This document shows positions 1-7,067 of a DNA stretch of 23,772 bases, piece by piece. The notes under the pieces were generated by a model. It searched no databases. It saw only the letters and a list, made by a program, of their open reading frames with translations, and had not been told where the DNA came from. Position 1 is the first letter of the stretch. Each line of letters opens with the position of its first letter. The position numbers and the translations under genes were made by a program. This DNA is from Thermoflexales bacterium (GTDB lineage: Bacteria > Chloroflexota > Anaerolineae > Fen-1058), in contig JAFGFO010000073.1 of assembly GCA_016931085.1 (NCBI GenBank), positions 1-23,772 on the forward strand, written 5' to 3'.

Positions 1-41
1 AACTCAGGCGGACGCTGCAGCCAAGGAAAGGAGGAGACCAT
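1..41 (-). CDS. Possible N-terminus of a leftward gene, cut by the window edge
   Basis: An ATG at 41 on the minus strand opens a frame (MVSSFPWLQRPPE...) that stays open to the window edge, about 13 codons. No good Shine-Dalgarno is visible; the nearest is an AAGG 12 nt upstream. The reason to list it is context: two CRP-type operators and a TAAGAT hexamer lie upstream in an arrangement that fits a leftward promoter. No product can be assigned from so few residues, and it may be non-coding. Confidence 0.22.
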   Translation of the reverse strand, partial: MVSSFPWLQRPPE

Positions 42-94
42 TTGTCGTTTTTACCTTACGCCTATAATCTTACCATATTCTTACCTTAAGCACT

Positions 95-132
95 AGTGAC
101 ATATGTCACTCTTTTATAGTGACAAATGTCAC
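95..132. promoter_or_regulatory. Tandem CRP/FNR-type operators
   Basis: Two dyads share the core GTGA-N6-TCAC: a perfect 16-bp palindrome AGTGACATATGTCACT at 95-110 and AGTGACAAATGTCAC at 118-132, with centres 23 bp apart. The core equals the half-sites of the CRP superfamily consensus (TGTGA-N6-TCACA). Read leftward, a TAAGAT hexamer at 72-67 puts the predicted start near 60, about 42 bp from the first dyad centre, which is the class II activator position. On the plus strand a TATAAT at 63-68 offers an alternative promoter. The regulator itself is not in the window. Confidence 0.5.
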
Positions 133-166
133 ATGCCTTACGCGCCAGCGTGTGGCAAGAGCCCTT

Positions 167-580
167 TTACTCAACCTTGCCCCTCCCGTGGCAGTTCTTG
201 TACTTGCGGCCGCTGCCGCACGGGCACCTGTCATCTGGCTTGGCGTTCGCAAAGTGATCGGCGCGCTTGATGGGCTGCCGCCAACGTGGGATGGCCGGGT
301 AGTCCTCTTCCTCTTGATCCTCGTCTTCTTCTTCGTCCTCCCATTCGTCGTCGTCCTCTTCGACTGTGAGGGGCGGTGAGCCGACGATTTGCAGGATCAG
401 ATAGCACACCGGCAGCAGCCCAATCAGGCTGAGCAGCGTGGCTTCGAACAGGCTAAAGGGCAAAAAGCGCGACAGCAGCCAGCCGATGCCGGCAGCCGTC
501 AGCACGCTCAGGCAGACCAACAGCAGCCCGGCCGCCAACACGATCAGTGCAACTATCACGATCCTTGCGACATTTTTCAT
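167..580 (-). CDS. Membrane-anchored SEC-C motif protein
   Basis: This is a 137-residue protein. Two hydrophobic segments (about residues 6-36 and 44-67) predict an N-terminal membrane hairpin. A strongly acidic stretch (about 74-93, almost all D and E) follows, and the protein ends in a SEC-C motif, CPCGSGRKYKNCH, at residues 119-131. SEC-C is the zinc-binding tail of SecA and is also found on many unrelated proteins, where it mediates zinc and protein contacts. There is no SecA ATPase domain here, so this is not a SecA fragment. The ATG at 580 has no clear Shine-Dalgarno, because a 7-bp repeat array (589-629) occupies the upstream DNA. The molecular role is unknown. Confidence 0.75.
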   Translation of the reverse strand: MKNVARIVIVALIVLAAGLLLVCLSVLTAAGIGWLLSRFLPFSLFEATLLSLIGLLPVCYLILQIVGSPPLTVEEDDDEWEDEEEDEDQEEEDYPAIPRWRQPIKRADHFANAKPDDRCPCGSGRKYKNCHGRGKVE

Positions 581-588
581 ATTAGTCG

Positions 589-629
589 TTAAAAATTAAC
601 AATTAATAATTAATTATTAACAATTAACC
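589..629. repeat. Heptanucleotide array, TTAACAA type
   Basis: Five consecutive 7-bp units plus a partial sixth: TTAAAAA, TTAACAA, TTAATAA, TTAATTA, TTAACAA, TTAAC. The array fills the gap between the UMF1 transporter and the SEC-C gene. It supplies the last codons and the stop of the transporter and abuts the region upstream of the SEC-C start. Same unit as the arrays at 10358 and 19867. Confidence 0.85.
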
Positions 630-1899
630 TGTTTTCTTGCTCTGCGACCCGGATGCCCTCTTTTTCGTCGACCCGCGAGAGCAGGATGATGCCGCCGATG
701 AAGAAAATGATCAAAGAGATGATACTCAAGCGGCTGGAGCCAAAGATCTGGCCTGTGATAGCGAACATGGCTGGCCCGGCGATACCGGCGAACTTGCTCG
801 AGATGTCGTAAAAGCCAAAGAACTCGCCGCTGCGGGCCTTGGGGGCCATGAGGCCGAACAGGCTGCGGCTGAGCGCCTGCGTTCCGCCCTGAACCATGCC
901 GACCGCGAAGGCCAGCACCCAAAAGTGCCATGCCTGGCTCATAAAGTAGGCCGCGATTGTGATGAGCGTGTACCATCCCAGGCCGAGCATGATGGCCCGC
1001 TTGGTGCCGATCGGGCGGCTGAGCTTGCCAAAGAGCAGTGCGAAGGGGATGCCGACGAACTGCGTCAGCAGCAGCGCGCCGATCAGGTCGATCATGCCGA
1101 TGCCGATCTCTGAGCCATAGATGGTGGCCATTTTGATGATCGTGCCGATGCCGTCGTTGTAGAGCCAGAAGGCCAACAGGAAGAAAAAGAGTTGGCGGTA
1201 TTTGCGCAGCTCGCGGAAAGTATGGCCCAGGCGGCGCAGGCCGGCTACCACCGGGTTGACGCCGGCGCCGATGTCGCCTCGATTGGCCGGTGGCTCTGGC
1301 ACCTGGCGCAGCAGCGGCAGGGTAAAGAGCGCCCACCAGATGGCGACGCTCAGCAGGGACAGGCGCGGGCCCCAGTTGCTGCCCGCAAACACCACCATGA
1401 TCATCACGATGTTGATGGCCAGCAAAATGCCCCCGCCCAGGTAGCCGTAGGCGTAGCCTTTGGAAGAGATGTAATCGATATCTTTGGGCTTGGCGACGTG
1501 GGGCAAGAGGGCGTCGTAGAACACATACGAGCCTCCCAGGCCGATCGAGCCGAACATGAACAGTGCCAATGCTAGCGGCCAATCGCCGGCGTCGATGAAG
1601 ACCATCAAGGCGCTGGCCAGGATACCGAGTGTGGCGAAAATTCCCAGCATCCGTTTTTTCCCGCCAACGTAGTCGCTGATGCTGCCCAGGATGGGGGCCA
1701 GGATGGCCGTGATCAACAGCGCGATGGCGTTGGTGTAGCCCCAATACACAGTGGCCAGGTTGCCGGCCAGGCCACCCGCCACGACTTGCTCGAAGTAGAC
1801 GGGCAGCACGGCTGCCTCTGTCGTGGTGGAAAAGGCTGAGCTGCCCCAGTCGTACATACACCAGGCGTTTGCAATCCGTTTATCTGTAGTATCGCTCAC
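610..1899 (-). CDS. MFS transporter, UMF1 (Atg22-like) family
   Basis: A 429-residue protein with about twelve hydrophobic segments. The N-terminal signature WCMYDWGSSAFSTTTEAAVLP is characteristic of the UMF1 group of the major facilitator superfamily, whose yeast relative Atg22 exports amino acids from the vacuole. Conserved GGxQALSRSLFGLMAP and FGFYDISSKFAGIAGP segments in the second half support the family. The start is a GTG at 1899 with AGGAG 6 nt upstream. The final residues (LIVNN) and the stop come from a heptamer repeat array. The substrate is not evident; bacterial members are poorly characterised, and amino acid export would be compatible with the catabolic genes to the right. Confidence 0.85.
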   Translation of the reverse strand: MSDTTDKRIANAWCMYDWGSSAFSTTTEAAVLPVYFEQVVAGGLAGNLATVYWGYTNAIALLITAILAPILGSISDYVGGKKRMLGIFATLGILASALMVFIDAGDWPLALALFMFGSIGLGGSYVFYDALLPHVAKPKDIDYISSKGYAYGYLGGGILLAINIVMIMVVFAGSNWGPRLSLLSVAIWWALFTLPLLRQVPEPPANRGDIGAGVNPVVAGLRRLGHTFRELRKYRQLFFFLLAFWLYNDGIGTIIKMATIYGSEIGIGMIDLIGALLLTQFVGIPFALLFGKLSRPIGTKRAIMLGLGWYTLITIAAYFMSQAWHFWVLAFAVGMVQGGTQALSRSLFGLMAPKARSGEFFGFYDISSKFAGIAGPAMFAITGQIFGSSRLSIISLIIFFIGGIILLSRVDEKEGIRVAEQENRLIVNN

Positions 1900-1948
1900 A
1901 ATGTTCTCCTGCGTTGATTATTTTTCGATATAAAAAATACCAGGCGAG

Positions 1949-2428
1949 CTAAGCCGGTTCAGGCGCTAACGCAATCTGCAACCGGCGCCCGTCTTCCAGG
2001 TAGATACGATCGCCTTGAACGCGAATGGGGCCGACCGGTGGCGCTTTGAGCTGCAGACGGCCGTCGACGATGTGTGCCTCCAGGGTAATAGCCTCGGTTT
2101 GAGTGCGCCGCTCACTTCGCTGGCCCTCTCCGGCCGCTGCTGATCGAGGTACCCGACACTCGCGATCCAATCTTTGAATCACTTGCTCATCGTCCATCAC
2201 GAAGGTTTCAACCGGCAGCCAACGCAGGCTATCACTGGCCAGTGCTTGTTCTAACTGCTCCAACGATAACGCGCGTTCCTGAATCAGCCGATTATAGCGC
2301 CCGCCCAGATACTCCCAGGCCAATGAGTAGCGCAGTGTAACCTGTCCCGCCGGTGTTTCGACAGCATAGGCGTCGCTGTGCCACACGCCATCCTCGCCTT
2401 TCCGTTGCAGTTTTCTGACCCTGATCAT
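1949..2428 (-). CDS. Hypothetical protein, 159 aa
   Basis: Not recognised. I chose the ATG at 2428 (MIRVRKLQRKGEDG...) over an upstream TTG at 2452, because GGAGG lies 7 nt before it. The protein is soluble and charged, without signal peptide, membrane segment or cysteine cluster beyond one Cys. The N-terminal half looks like a compact alpha/beta domain (VWHSDAYAVETPAGQVTLRYSLAWEYLGG). A short polar linker near residues 93-110 separates it from a C-terminal beta-rich segment (LEAHIVDGRLQLKAPPVGPIRV). It lies 49 bp upstream of the UMF1 gene on the same strand and may be cotranscribed with it. Confidence 0.6.
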   Translation of the reverse strand: MIRVRKLQRKGEDGVWHSDAYAVETPAGQVTLRYSLAWEYLGGRYNRLIQERALSLEQLEQALASDSLRWLPVETFVMDDEQVIQRLDRECRVPRSAAAGEGQRSERRTQTEAITLEAHIVDGRLQLKAPPVGPIRVQGDRIYLEDGRRLQIALAPEPA

Positions 2429-2456
2429 AGCGCGGCCTCCAGCCGCAACCAAACTG

Positions 2457-2525
2457 TTTTACCGCCGAGAACGCCGAGAAGAATTTTAAAAAACTCTGCG
2501 CTCTCTGCGTGCTCTGCGGTTAAAA
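2457..2525. repeat. Imperfect inverted repeat, CGCAGAG-rich
   Basis: The left arm (about 2457-2480, ACCGCCGAGAACGCCGAGAA) and the right arm (about 2494-2525, reading ACCGCAGAGCACGCAGAGAG on the other strand) are diverged reverse complements around an A/T-rich centre. The arms are built from short GCAGAG/GCCGAG units. It lies between two hypothetical genes and encodes nothing convincing. It looks like a non-autonomous dispersed repeat. Confidence 0.55.
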
Positions 2526-2553
2526 ATCTTCGCGATTGTGCTAGTTTTTCGCG

Positions 2554-2570
2554 GGTAATATTATATTACC
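2554..2570. promoter_or_regulatory. AT-rich palindrome with possible -10 for the 159-aa gene
   Basis: GGTAATAT-T-ATATTACC is a perfect palindrome with 8-bp arms immediately after the stop of the leftward gene at 2571. Its minus strand contains TATAAT (2565-2560), with a weak TTGAAA only 14 nt upstream. It may be a promoter with an overlapping operator for the gene at 2428, or a short transcript-end hairpin. Confidence 0.3.
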
Positions 2571-3077
2571 TTACTCCTGTTTCAACTGCTCCAGAACTGT
2601 TCTAGCCTCTTCCACACGATCTTGCTCCAACAAAAAGACGCCGACATCGCTTTCGAGCAGGTAATTCAAATCCATATCGTCGGCGCGATTGGCCTTGATC
2701 AACGTTGCCACCTCGAAATGGCAGCCGTGCCGCCGAAGCAATACGTCTTGCAAGTACAGGTGTTCTTCATACACAGCCGCCACATGAGCTACCAGATGAT
2801 CCGACAACACACGCGCCAACTCTGCTTGGGCATAGCGGTATGGATCAATCCCGAGCTGTTGTAGGGTGCGAATCTCGACGATCTCGCGGATGAGAATACT
2901 GGTGCCATAAGCTCCGCCGATTTGAACCGCTTCATCCCAAACCGTTTCACCTAGCCCCGATTGCAGAAGACAGATGTACCTCTCGATACCTTGCAGTTCG
3001 TCGGCCATAATGCCGTAGCGCTCAAGTCCTACCGGGTCAAAGCAGGCCAACAACTGTTGATGCTGATCGCTTGGCAT
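2571..3077 (-). CDS. Hypothetical helical protein, 168 aa
   Basis: Not recognised. It appears to be a soluble, mostly alpha-helical protein with amphipathic leucine-rich helices, especially the C-terminal LLEQDRVEEARTVLEQLKQE, which resembles a single TPR-like helix pair. No signal peptide, membrane segment or catalytic motif is visible. The ATG at 3077 has only a weak purine-rich upstream stretch (AAGAGA). A strong promoter match lies just upstream (3147-3120), so this is probably an expressed gene that heads a short leftward unit with the 159-aa gene. Confidence 0.6.
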   Translation of the reverse strand: MPSDQHQQLLACFDPVGLERYGIMADELQGIERYICLLQSGLGETVWDEAVQIGGAYGTSILIREIVEIRTLQQLGIDPYRYAQAELARVLSDHLVAHVAAVYEEHLYLQDVLLRRHGCHFEVATLIKANRADDMDLNYLLESDVGVFLLEQDRVEEARTVLEQLKQE

Positions 3078-3119
3078 GGATGTCTCTTTTGCTGCGGTTT
3101 TGCCGAAACACTTGGTTCT

Positions 3120-3147
3120 ATTATATCTCTAATCTGGGAAATGTAAA
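3120..3147 (-). promoter_or_regulatory. Sigma70-type promoter for the 168-aa hypothetical gene
   Basis: On the minus strand, TTTACA (3147-3142) and a perfect TATAAT (3125-3120) are separated by 16 bp. The predicted start is near 3113, leaving a leader of about 36 nt before the ATG at 3077. Confidence 0.6.
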
Positions 3148-3489
3148 CTTTGCCATAGCGAGGAGTCCATCAATGAGCGAGGGTACAGCGAGTTGCGCCA
3201 AGCGAACCATAATCGACACGAGGAATACCCTACATCACCTTACATTCGTGACGCGCTTGTAAGATGTCTCATCTGGCCCGACGACGAGATGTGTGACGGT
3301 CGATAGAGTGTTTTTATTCTGGCTATTTCGATAGTCCTTTATCCTTTAGCTATACTTGGATCATTGTATAAACTGACTATAACACATCTGGCACAGGTGC
3401 ACAAGCCGACGTTGAGCTTTGGCCGGCGTGGACTTTTCCCTCGTTTGTGGTAAAATTCTCCCCCGAACCCGGTAACGAAGGAGAAAAAC
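3148..3489. other. Intergenic region between divergent genes
   Basis: About 340 bp with no credible ORF or RNA gene. It has lower GC than the flanking genes. The only signals I can support are promoter-like elements near its right end that face the aminotransferase. Confidence 0.5.
3356..3456 (+). promoter_or_regulatory. Two candidate tandem promoters for the aminotransferase
   Basis: Distal: TTGGAT (3356-3361), 16 bp, TATAAC (3378-3383). Proximal: TGGACT (3429-3434), 16 bp, TAAAAT (3451-3456), with a predicted start near 3463 and a 27-nt leader containing AAGGAG. The proximal one better fits the short leader. Confidence 0.4.
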
Positions 3490-4653
3490 ATGCAGGTCGC
3501 TCAACGCACCACCCTGTTTCGAGAATCCGTCATCCGCAGGATGACCCGCCTGGCCATCGAGCACGAGGCGATCAATCTGAGCCAGGGCTTTCCTGACTTC
3601 GACACTCCCCCGGCCCTCAAGGAGGCCGCCGCCAAGGCCATCATGGACGGCCAGAACCAGTACTCTCCCACCTGGGGAATCGTCCCCCTGCGCGAGAAGC
3701 TGGCCGAGATGTACACGCGGCGACTGGGCTGGGCGGTGAACCCAGCCGAGCACGTGACCGTCACGTGTGGCGTGACCGAAGCGATCAACTCGGCCGTGCT
3801 GGCGACCTTGAACCCCGGCGACGAGATCGTGATCGTCGAGCCGGCCCACGAAAACTTTGTGCCCTCGGCCATTTTTGCCGGCGCCAGGCCGGTGCCCGTG
3901 ATGTTGGATTTACCTGACTATCGCCTGGACCCCGACCGGCTGGCCAGTGTGATTACCCCTCGCACGCGTGCCATGCTGTTGAACACGCCCCACAACCCCA
4001 CCGGGCGGGTCTTTGACGCCGAGGAGGTGCAGGGTGTGGTGGACCTGGTGCTCGAGCACGACCTGGTGTTGATCACCGACGAAATTTACGACCGTATCCT
4101 CTATGATGGGCGCCAGCACGTCTGCCCGGGCAGCCTGGAAGCGCTGCGGGATCGGACCATCACCATCGGCGGCTTGAGCAAGACCTTTGCCATCACCGGC
4201 TGGCGCTTGGGCTATGTGATCACGCCTTCCCGCGTGGCCGTCGCGGTGAGGGCGGTGCACGACTTTCTCACCGTCTGCGCGCCCACGCCCTTGCAGGTGG
4301 GGGCTGTCACGGCACTCGGCTTTCCGCAGGAGTATTACGACGCGATGCTGGCTGACTACCAACAGCGGCGGGCAGTGATGATGCAGGTCCTGGCCGAGGT
4401 TGGCTTTGCCGCGCCTGTGCCGGAAGGCTCCTACTACGTCCTGGCCGACTACAGCCGCCTGCCGGCGGCGCAGGCCGAGTGGGACTCGACCCGCTTTGCC
4501 GAGTGGCTGGTGGCGGACATCGGCGTGGCTGTTGTCCCAGGCACGGTCTTTTACTCGCTGCCAGGCTATGGCGAGCGGAGCGTGCGCTTTGCTTTCCCCA
4601 AGCACTTAAAGACCCTGCAAGCTGCCGGCGAGCGCCTGAAGCGATTGTTGTAA
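3490..4653 (+). CDS. Class I/II PLP-dependent aminotransferase
   Basis: A 387-residue fold-type I aminotransferase of the aspartate/kynurenine aminotransferase group. It shows the N-terminal NLSQGFPDFDTPP segment, YSPTWGIVPLREKLA, NTPHNPTGRVF, ITDEIYDRILYDG and the PLP-lysine motif GGLSKTFAITGWRLGY with Lys231 as the Schiff-base residue. Length is normal for the family. The ATG has AAGGAG 6 nt upstream. Members accept aromatic, glutamine, methionine or branched-chain amino acids and produce 2-oxo acids; the sequence alone does not fix the substrate. It converges with paaI (10-bp gap), next to genes that oxidise 2-oxo acids. A role supplying aryl-pyruvate to IorAB is therefore likely but inferred. 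Confidence 0.9.
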   Translation: MQVAQRTTLFRESVIRRMTRLAIEHEAINLSQGFPDFDTPPALKEAAAKAIMDGQNQYSPTWGIVPLREKLAEMYTRRLGWAVNPAEHVTVTCGVTEAINSAVLATLNPGDEIVIVEPAHENFVPSAIFAGARPVPVMLDLPDYRLDPDRLASVITPRTRAMLLNTPHNPTGRVFDAEEVQGVVDLVLEHDLVLITDEIYDRILYDGRQHVCPGSLEALRDRTITIGGLSKTFAITGWRLGYVITPSRVAVAVRAVHDFLTVCAPTPLQVGAVTALGFPQEYYDAMLADYQQRRAVMMQVLAEVGFAAPVPEGSYYVLADYSRLPAAQAEWDSTRFAEWLVADIGVAVVPGTVFYSLPGYGERSVRFAFPKHLKTLQAAGERLKRLL

Positions 4654-4663
4654 CCCGCCTTAT

Positions 4664-5068
4664 CTAGCACAGCGGCTGGTCTTTGCGGTAGACGGTCCCG
4701 TGGCACAAGGCCACCAACTCGCCGCCCTGAGTGGTGACAGCCAGCCGGTAGAGAGCCGTGCGGCGGCCCAGCTTTTCCTCGCTTGCCTCGGCATAGAGGC
4801 GCGAGCCCAAGGGTACGGGCGCCAAAAAGCTGATGCTCACGTTGAGCGCCACGGCTACCTGGCCGTGGGAATTGGCCGCCGCCCCAAAGGCCGCGTCCGC
4901 CAGCGAAAAGACGACGCCGCCGTGAAGGATGCCGTGAAAGTTGAGCATGTGCTCCCCCACGGCCAGCGTCACCTTGCTGTAGCCCTCGCCAAGCTCCAGC
5001 AGCTCGATGCCCAGGAAAGAGGCAAAGGGATCCTGGCTGATCTTGGCTCGGACGTCCTCTGATAGCAT
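4664..5068 (-). CDS. paaI: PaaI-family hotdog thioesterase
   Basis: A 134-residue single hotdog domain. The family signature NFHGILHGGVVFSLADAAFG (about residues 43-62) carries the HGG turn and the Asp expected to activate water. PaaI enzymes hydrolyse phenylacetyl-CoA and related aryl-CoA thioesters, releasing trapped CoA. The ATG directly follows the TAG of paaK, so translation is probably coupled. It is the last gene of the leftward cluster. Co-location with paaK and iorAB supports an aryl-acetyl-CoA substrate. A generic acyl-CoA thioesterase of the same family cannot be excluded. Confidence 0.85.
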   Translation of the reverse strand: MLSEDVRAKISQDPFASFLGIELLELGEGYSKVTLAVGEHMLNFHGILHGGVVFSLADAAFGAAANSHGQVAVALNVSISFLAPVPLGSRLYAEASEEKLGRRTALYRLAVTTQGGELVALCHGTVYRKDQPLC

Positions 5069-6394
5069 CTAACCCATGTTCCGCCGGTCCATCACCCGCT
5101 TGGCCTTGCCCGCGCTGCGTTGGATCGAACCCGGCTCGACCACTTTGATGATCGTCGAGATGTAGAGGGTCTCTTGCATCGCTTTCTTGACCCGTTCGGC
5201 CACGGCCTGGAGGGCTTGCTCGCCCTGCTCGTACAGCGCCTTGGAAGCCTCGACCTGCACCTCCAGCGTGTCCAGCCGGTTCTGCTCGCGCTCGGCATAG
5301 ATCATGTACTGCGGCTCTAGCTCGTTGAACTCGAGCAAGATGTGCTCGACCTGGGAAGGAAAGACGTTGACGCCGCGGATGATGAGCATGTCGTCGGTGC
5401 GGCCCAGCACCTTTTCCATGCGCACCATCGTGCGCCCGCAAGCGCATCGCTCGGCGCGCAGGATCGTGCGGTCGCGCGTGCGGTAGCGGATCAGGGGCAG
5501 GCCTTCCTTGGTCAAGGTGGTAAAGACCAGCTCGCCCAGTTTATCATAACCCAGCGACTCGCCGCTTTGCGGGTCGATGATTTCGGGGTAAAAGTGGTCC
5601 TCGGCGATGTGAAGCCCACAGTGGTAGGGACATTCCACCGAGACGCCAGGGCCGATGATCTCCGCCAGGCCATAAATGTCGTAGGCTTCCACCCCTAACC
5701 TGTTTTGTACGTCTTCGCGCATGCGCTCGGTCCACGGCTCGGCGCCAAAGAAGCCAATCCTCAGGCGGGACTCGGTGTGCATGTCGATGCCCATGGTGGC
5801 CGCTTCCTCGGCCAGCACGAGCGCGTAGGAGGGGGTGCACACGAGGACCGTGGAGCCAAAGTCCCGCACGATCTCGATCTGCCGCCGGTTCAGGCCGCCC
5901 GAGACGGGGATCACCGCCGCGCCGATCGTTTCCGCGCCGATGTGAAAGCCCAGGCCGCCGGTGAACAGGCCGTAGCCGTAGGCGTTGTGGACGATGTCGT
6001 CGGACGTCGTCCCGCCGGCGGTATAGACCCGCGCCATCGTCTCGGCCCACACCTTCAGGTCGCTGGCGGTATAACCGGTCACCGTCATCTTGCCGGTGGT
6101 GCCGCTGGTGGCGTGGATTTGCCGCAGCTCCGTCAGCGGCACGGCGAACATGCCAAACGGGTAGCGGTCACGCAAGTCCTGCTTGTTGGTAAAGGGCAGC
6201 TTGGCAATGTCCGCCAACGAGGTGATATCGTTGGCCGATATCTTGGCCTGGGCGTACAGATCCTTGTAAAAAGGTACCTTTGCCGTCACACGGGTTATGA
6301 CTTGCTTGAGCCGCTCCAGTTGCAATGCCTCCAACTGGGGGCGCGGCATCGTCTCATAGTCCTTGTTCCAGATCATCACCTGTTTCTCGCTCAT
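5069..6394 (-). CDS. paaK: Phenylacetate-CoA ligase (AMP-forming)
   Basis: A 441-residue adenylate-forming enzyme that makes aryl-acetyl-CoA from the aryl acid, ATP and CoA. Visible motifs are the phosphate loop ATSGTTG, the YGLAEIIGPGVSVECPYHCGLHIAEDHFYPEI region typical of PaaK, a CACG pair that probably completes a zinc site, RYRTRDRT, and the C-terminal hinge RTDDMLIIRGVNVFPSQVE. The start is the ATG at 6394 (MSEKQVMIWN...) with AAAGGAGG upstream. The longer frame to 6493 only reads through a repeat array. Next to iorAB, such ligases commonly act on arylacetates or indoleacetate. Here it may salvage free arylacetate or interconvert the IorAB product; the direction is not fixed by sequence. 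Confidence 0.92.
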   Translation of the reverse strand: MSEKQVMIWNKDYETMPRPQLEALQLERLKQVITRVTAKVPFYKDLYAQAKISANDITSLADIAKLPFTNKQDLRDRYPFGMFAVPLTELRQIHATSGTTGKMTVTGYTASDLKVWAETMARVYTAGGTTSDDIVHNAYGYGLFTGGLGFHIGAETIGAAVIPVSGGLNRRQIEIVRDFGSTVLVCTPSYALVLAEEAATMGIDMHTESRLRIGFFGAEPWTERMREDVQNRLGVEAYDIYGLAEIIGPGVSVECPYHCGLHIAEDHFYPEIIDPQSGESLGYDKLGELVFTTLTKEGLPLIRYRTRDRTILRAERCACGRTMVRMEKVLGRTDDMLIIRGVNVFPSQVEHILLEFNELEPQYMIYAEREQNRLDTLEVQVEASKALYEQGEQALQAVAERVKKAMQETLYISTIIKVVEPGSIQRSAGKAKRVMDRRNMG

Positions 6395-6415
6395 TTTGCC
6401 TCCTTTATGAAAGAT

Positions 6416-6443
6416 GGGAGTAGGGAGTAGGGAGTAAGGAGTA
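6416..6443. repeat. Heptanucleotide array, GGGAGTA type
   Basis: Four adjacent 7-bp units: GGGAGTA three times, then AGGAGTA. It lies in the iorB-paaK junction, 22 bp upstream of the paaK start, and is followed by a non-tandem GTCCCTCGTCCCTGATCC segment. Its unit differs from the AT-rich arrays but the period is identical. Confidence 0.85.
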
Positions 6444-6482
6444 AGAATTGGGAATCCTGGTCCCTCGTCCCTGATCCATGGT

Positions 6483-7067
6483 TTAACCGACATCCCGCCC
6501 GGCGCAAAAAGCGCGCTGGTTGACCTCGATATACTTCTTGGGTACCCACTCGCTGACGACCGCCAGCCAGGTTTCGAGCGGCACTTGCTCGATCAGCCTG
6601 GACAGGGCGCCCATCATCACCACGTTGTGCGCCCGGATGCTGCCGGCCTTTTGGGCCAGGCTGAGGCTGGGCACCATGTACAGCTTGTCTGTCACCTGGC
6701 CCAAGCTAGCGCGCACTTCTTCGTCGCTGGGGTACACGTCGTCGCCGGAGCTGACGGACAGCGGCGGGGTGCACATCTCGCCGACGAGCACAGTCGCGCC
6801 GGGGCGCAGCATCTCGACGTAGCGCAGCGCCTCCAGCTTTTCGAAGGCCAACAAATAATCGACCTCGCCCGAGCCGATGAGCGGCGAGTGAATCTTTTCG
6901 CCCCAGCGTATGTGGCTGCTCACACTCCCCCCGCGCTGGGCCATGCCGTGCACCTCGGCCTTCTTGACGTCGAAACCGGCTCGAACCCCCACGTGGGCCA
7001 TCACGTTGCTCACCAGCAGCGTCCCCTGGCCGCCGACGCCGACCAACAAGAAATTTGCGTTCTTCAT
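6483..7067 (-). CDS. iorB: Indolepyruvate:ferredoxin oxidoreductase, beta subunit
   Basis: A 194-residue gamma-type subunit of the 2-oxoacid:ferredoxin oxidoreductase superfamily. It begins with the GVGGQGTLLVSNVM motif (residues 10-23) and has the conserved KKAEVHGMAQRGGSVSSHIRWG segment. With IorA it oxidatively decarboxylates aryl-pyruvates (indolepyruvate, phenylpyruvate, hydroxyphenylpyruvate) to arylacetyl-CoA and reduces ferredoxin in the cytoplasm. Its ATG overlaps the TGA of iorA by 4 bp (ATGA), so the two subunits are translationally coupled. AAGGAGG lies 11 nt upstream. Length is normal. Confidence 0.93.
   Translation of the reverse strand: MKNANFLLVGVGGQGTLLVSNVMAHVGVRAGFDVKKAEVHGMAQRGGSVSSHIRWGEKIHSPLIGSGEVDYLLAFEKLEALRYVEMLRPGATVLVGEMCTPPLSVSSGDDVYPSDEEVRASLGQVTDKLYMVPSLSLAQKAGSIRAHNVVMMGALSRLIEQVPLETWLAVVSEWVPKKYIEVNQRAFCAGRDVG

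Noticed and set aside
119..379. Rightward ORF of 86 codons with hydrophobic segments
   Set aside because: It overlaps the SEC-C gene antisense. The hydrophobicity arises from the complement of the acidic and hydrophobic codons, and its start lies inside the second CRP-type dyad.
4566..5447. Leftward ORF of 293 codons over paaI and paaK
   Set aside because: It is an out-of-frame shadow of two genes on the same strand with clear motifs; the translation is R/G/H-rich without domains.
6394..6493. N-terminal extension of PaaK
   Set aside because: The extra 33 residues are the translation of a heptamer array and overlap the iorB stop. A perfect AAAGGAGG precedes the ATG at 6394.
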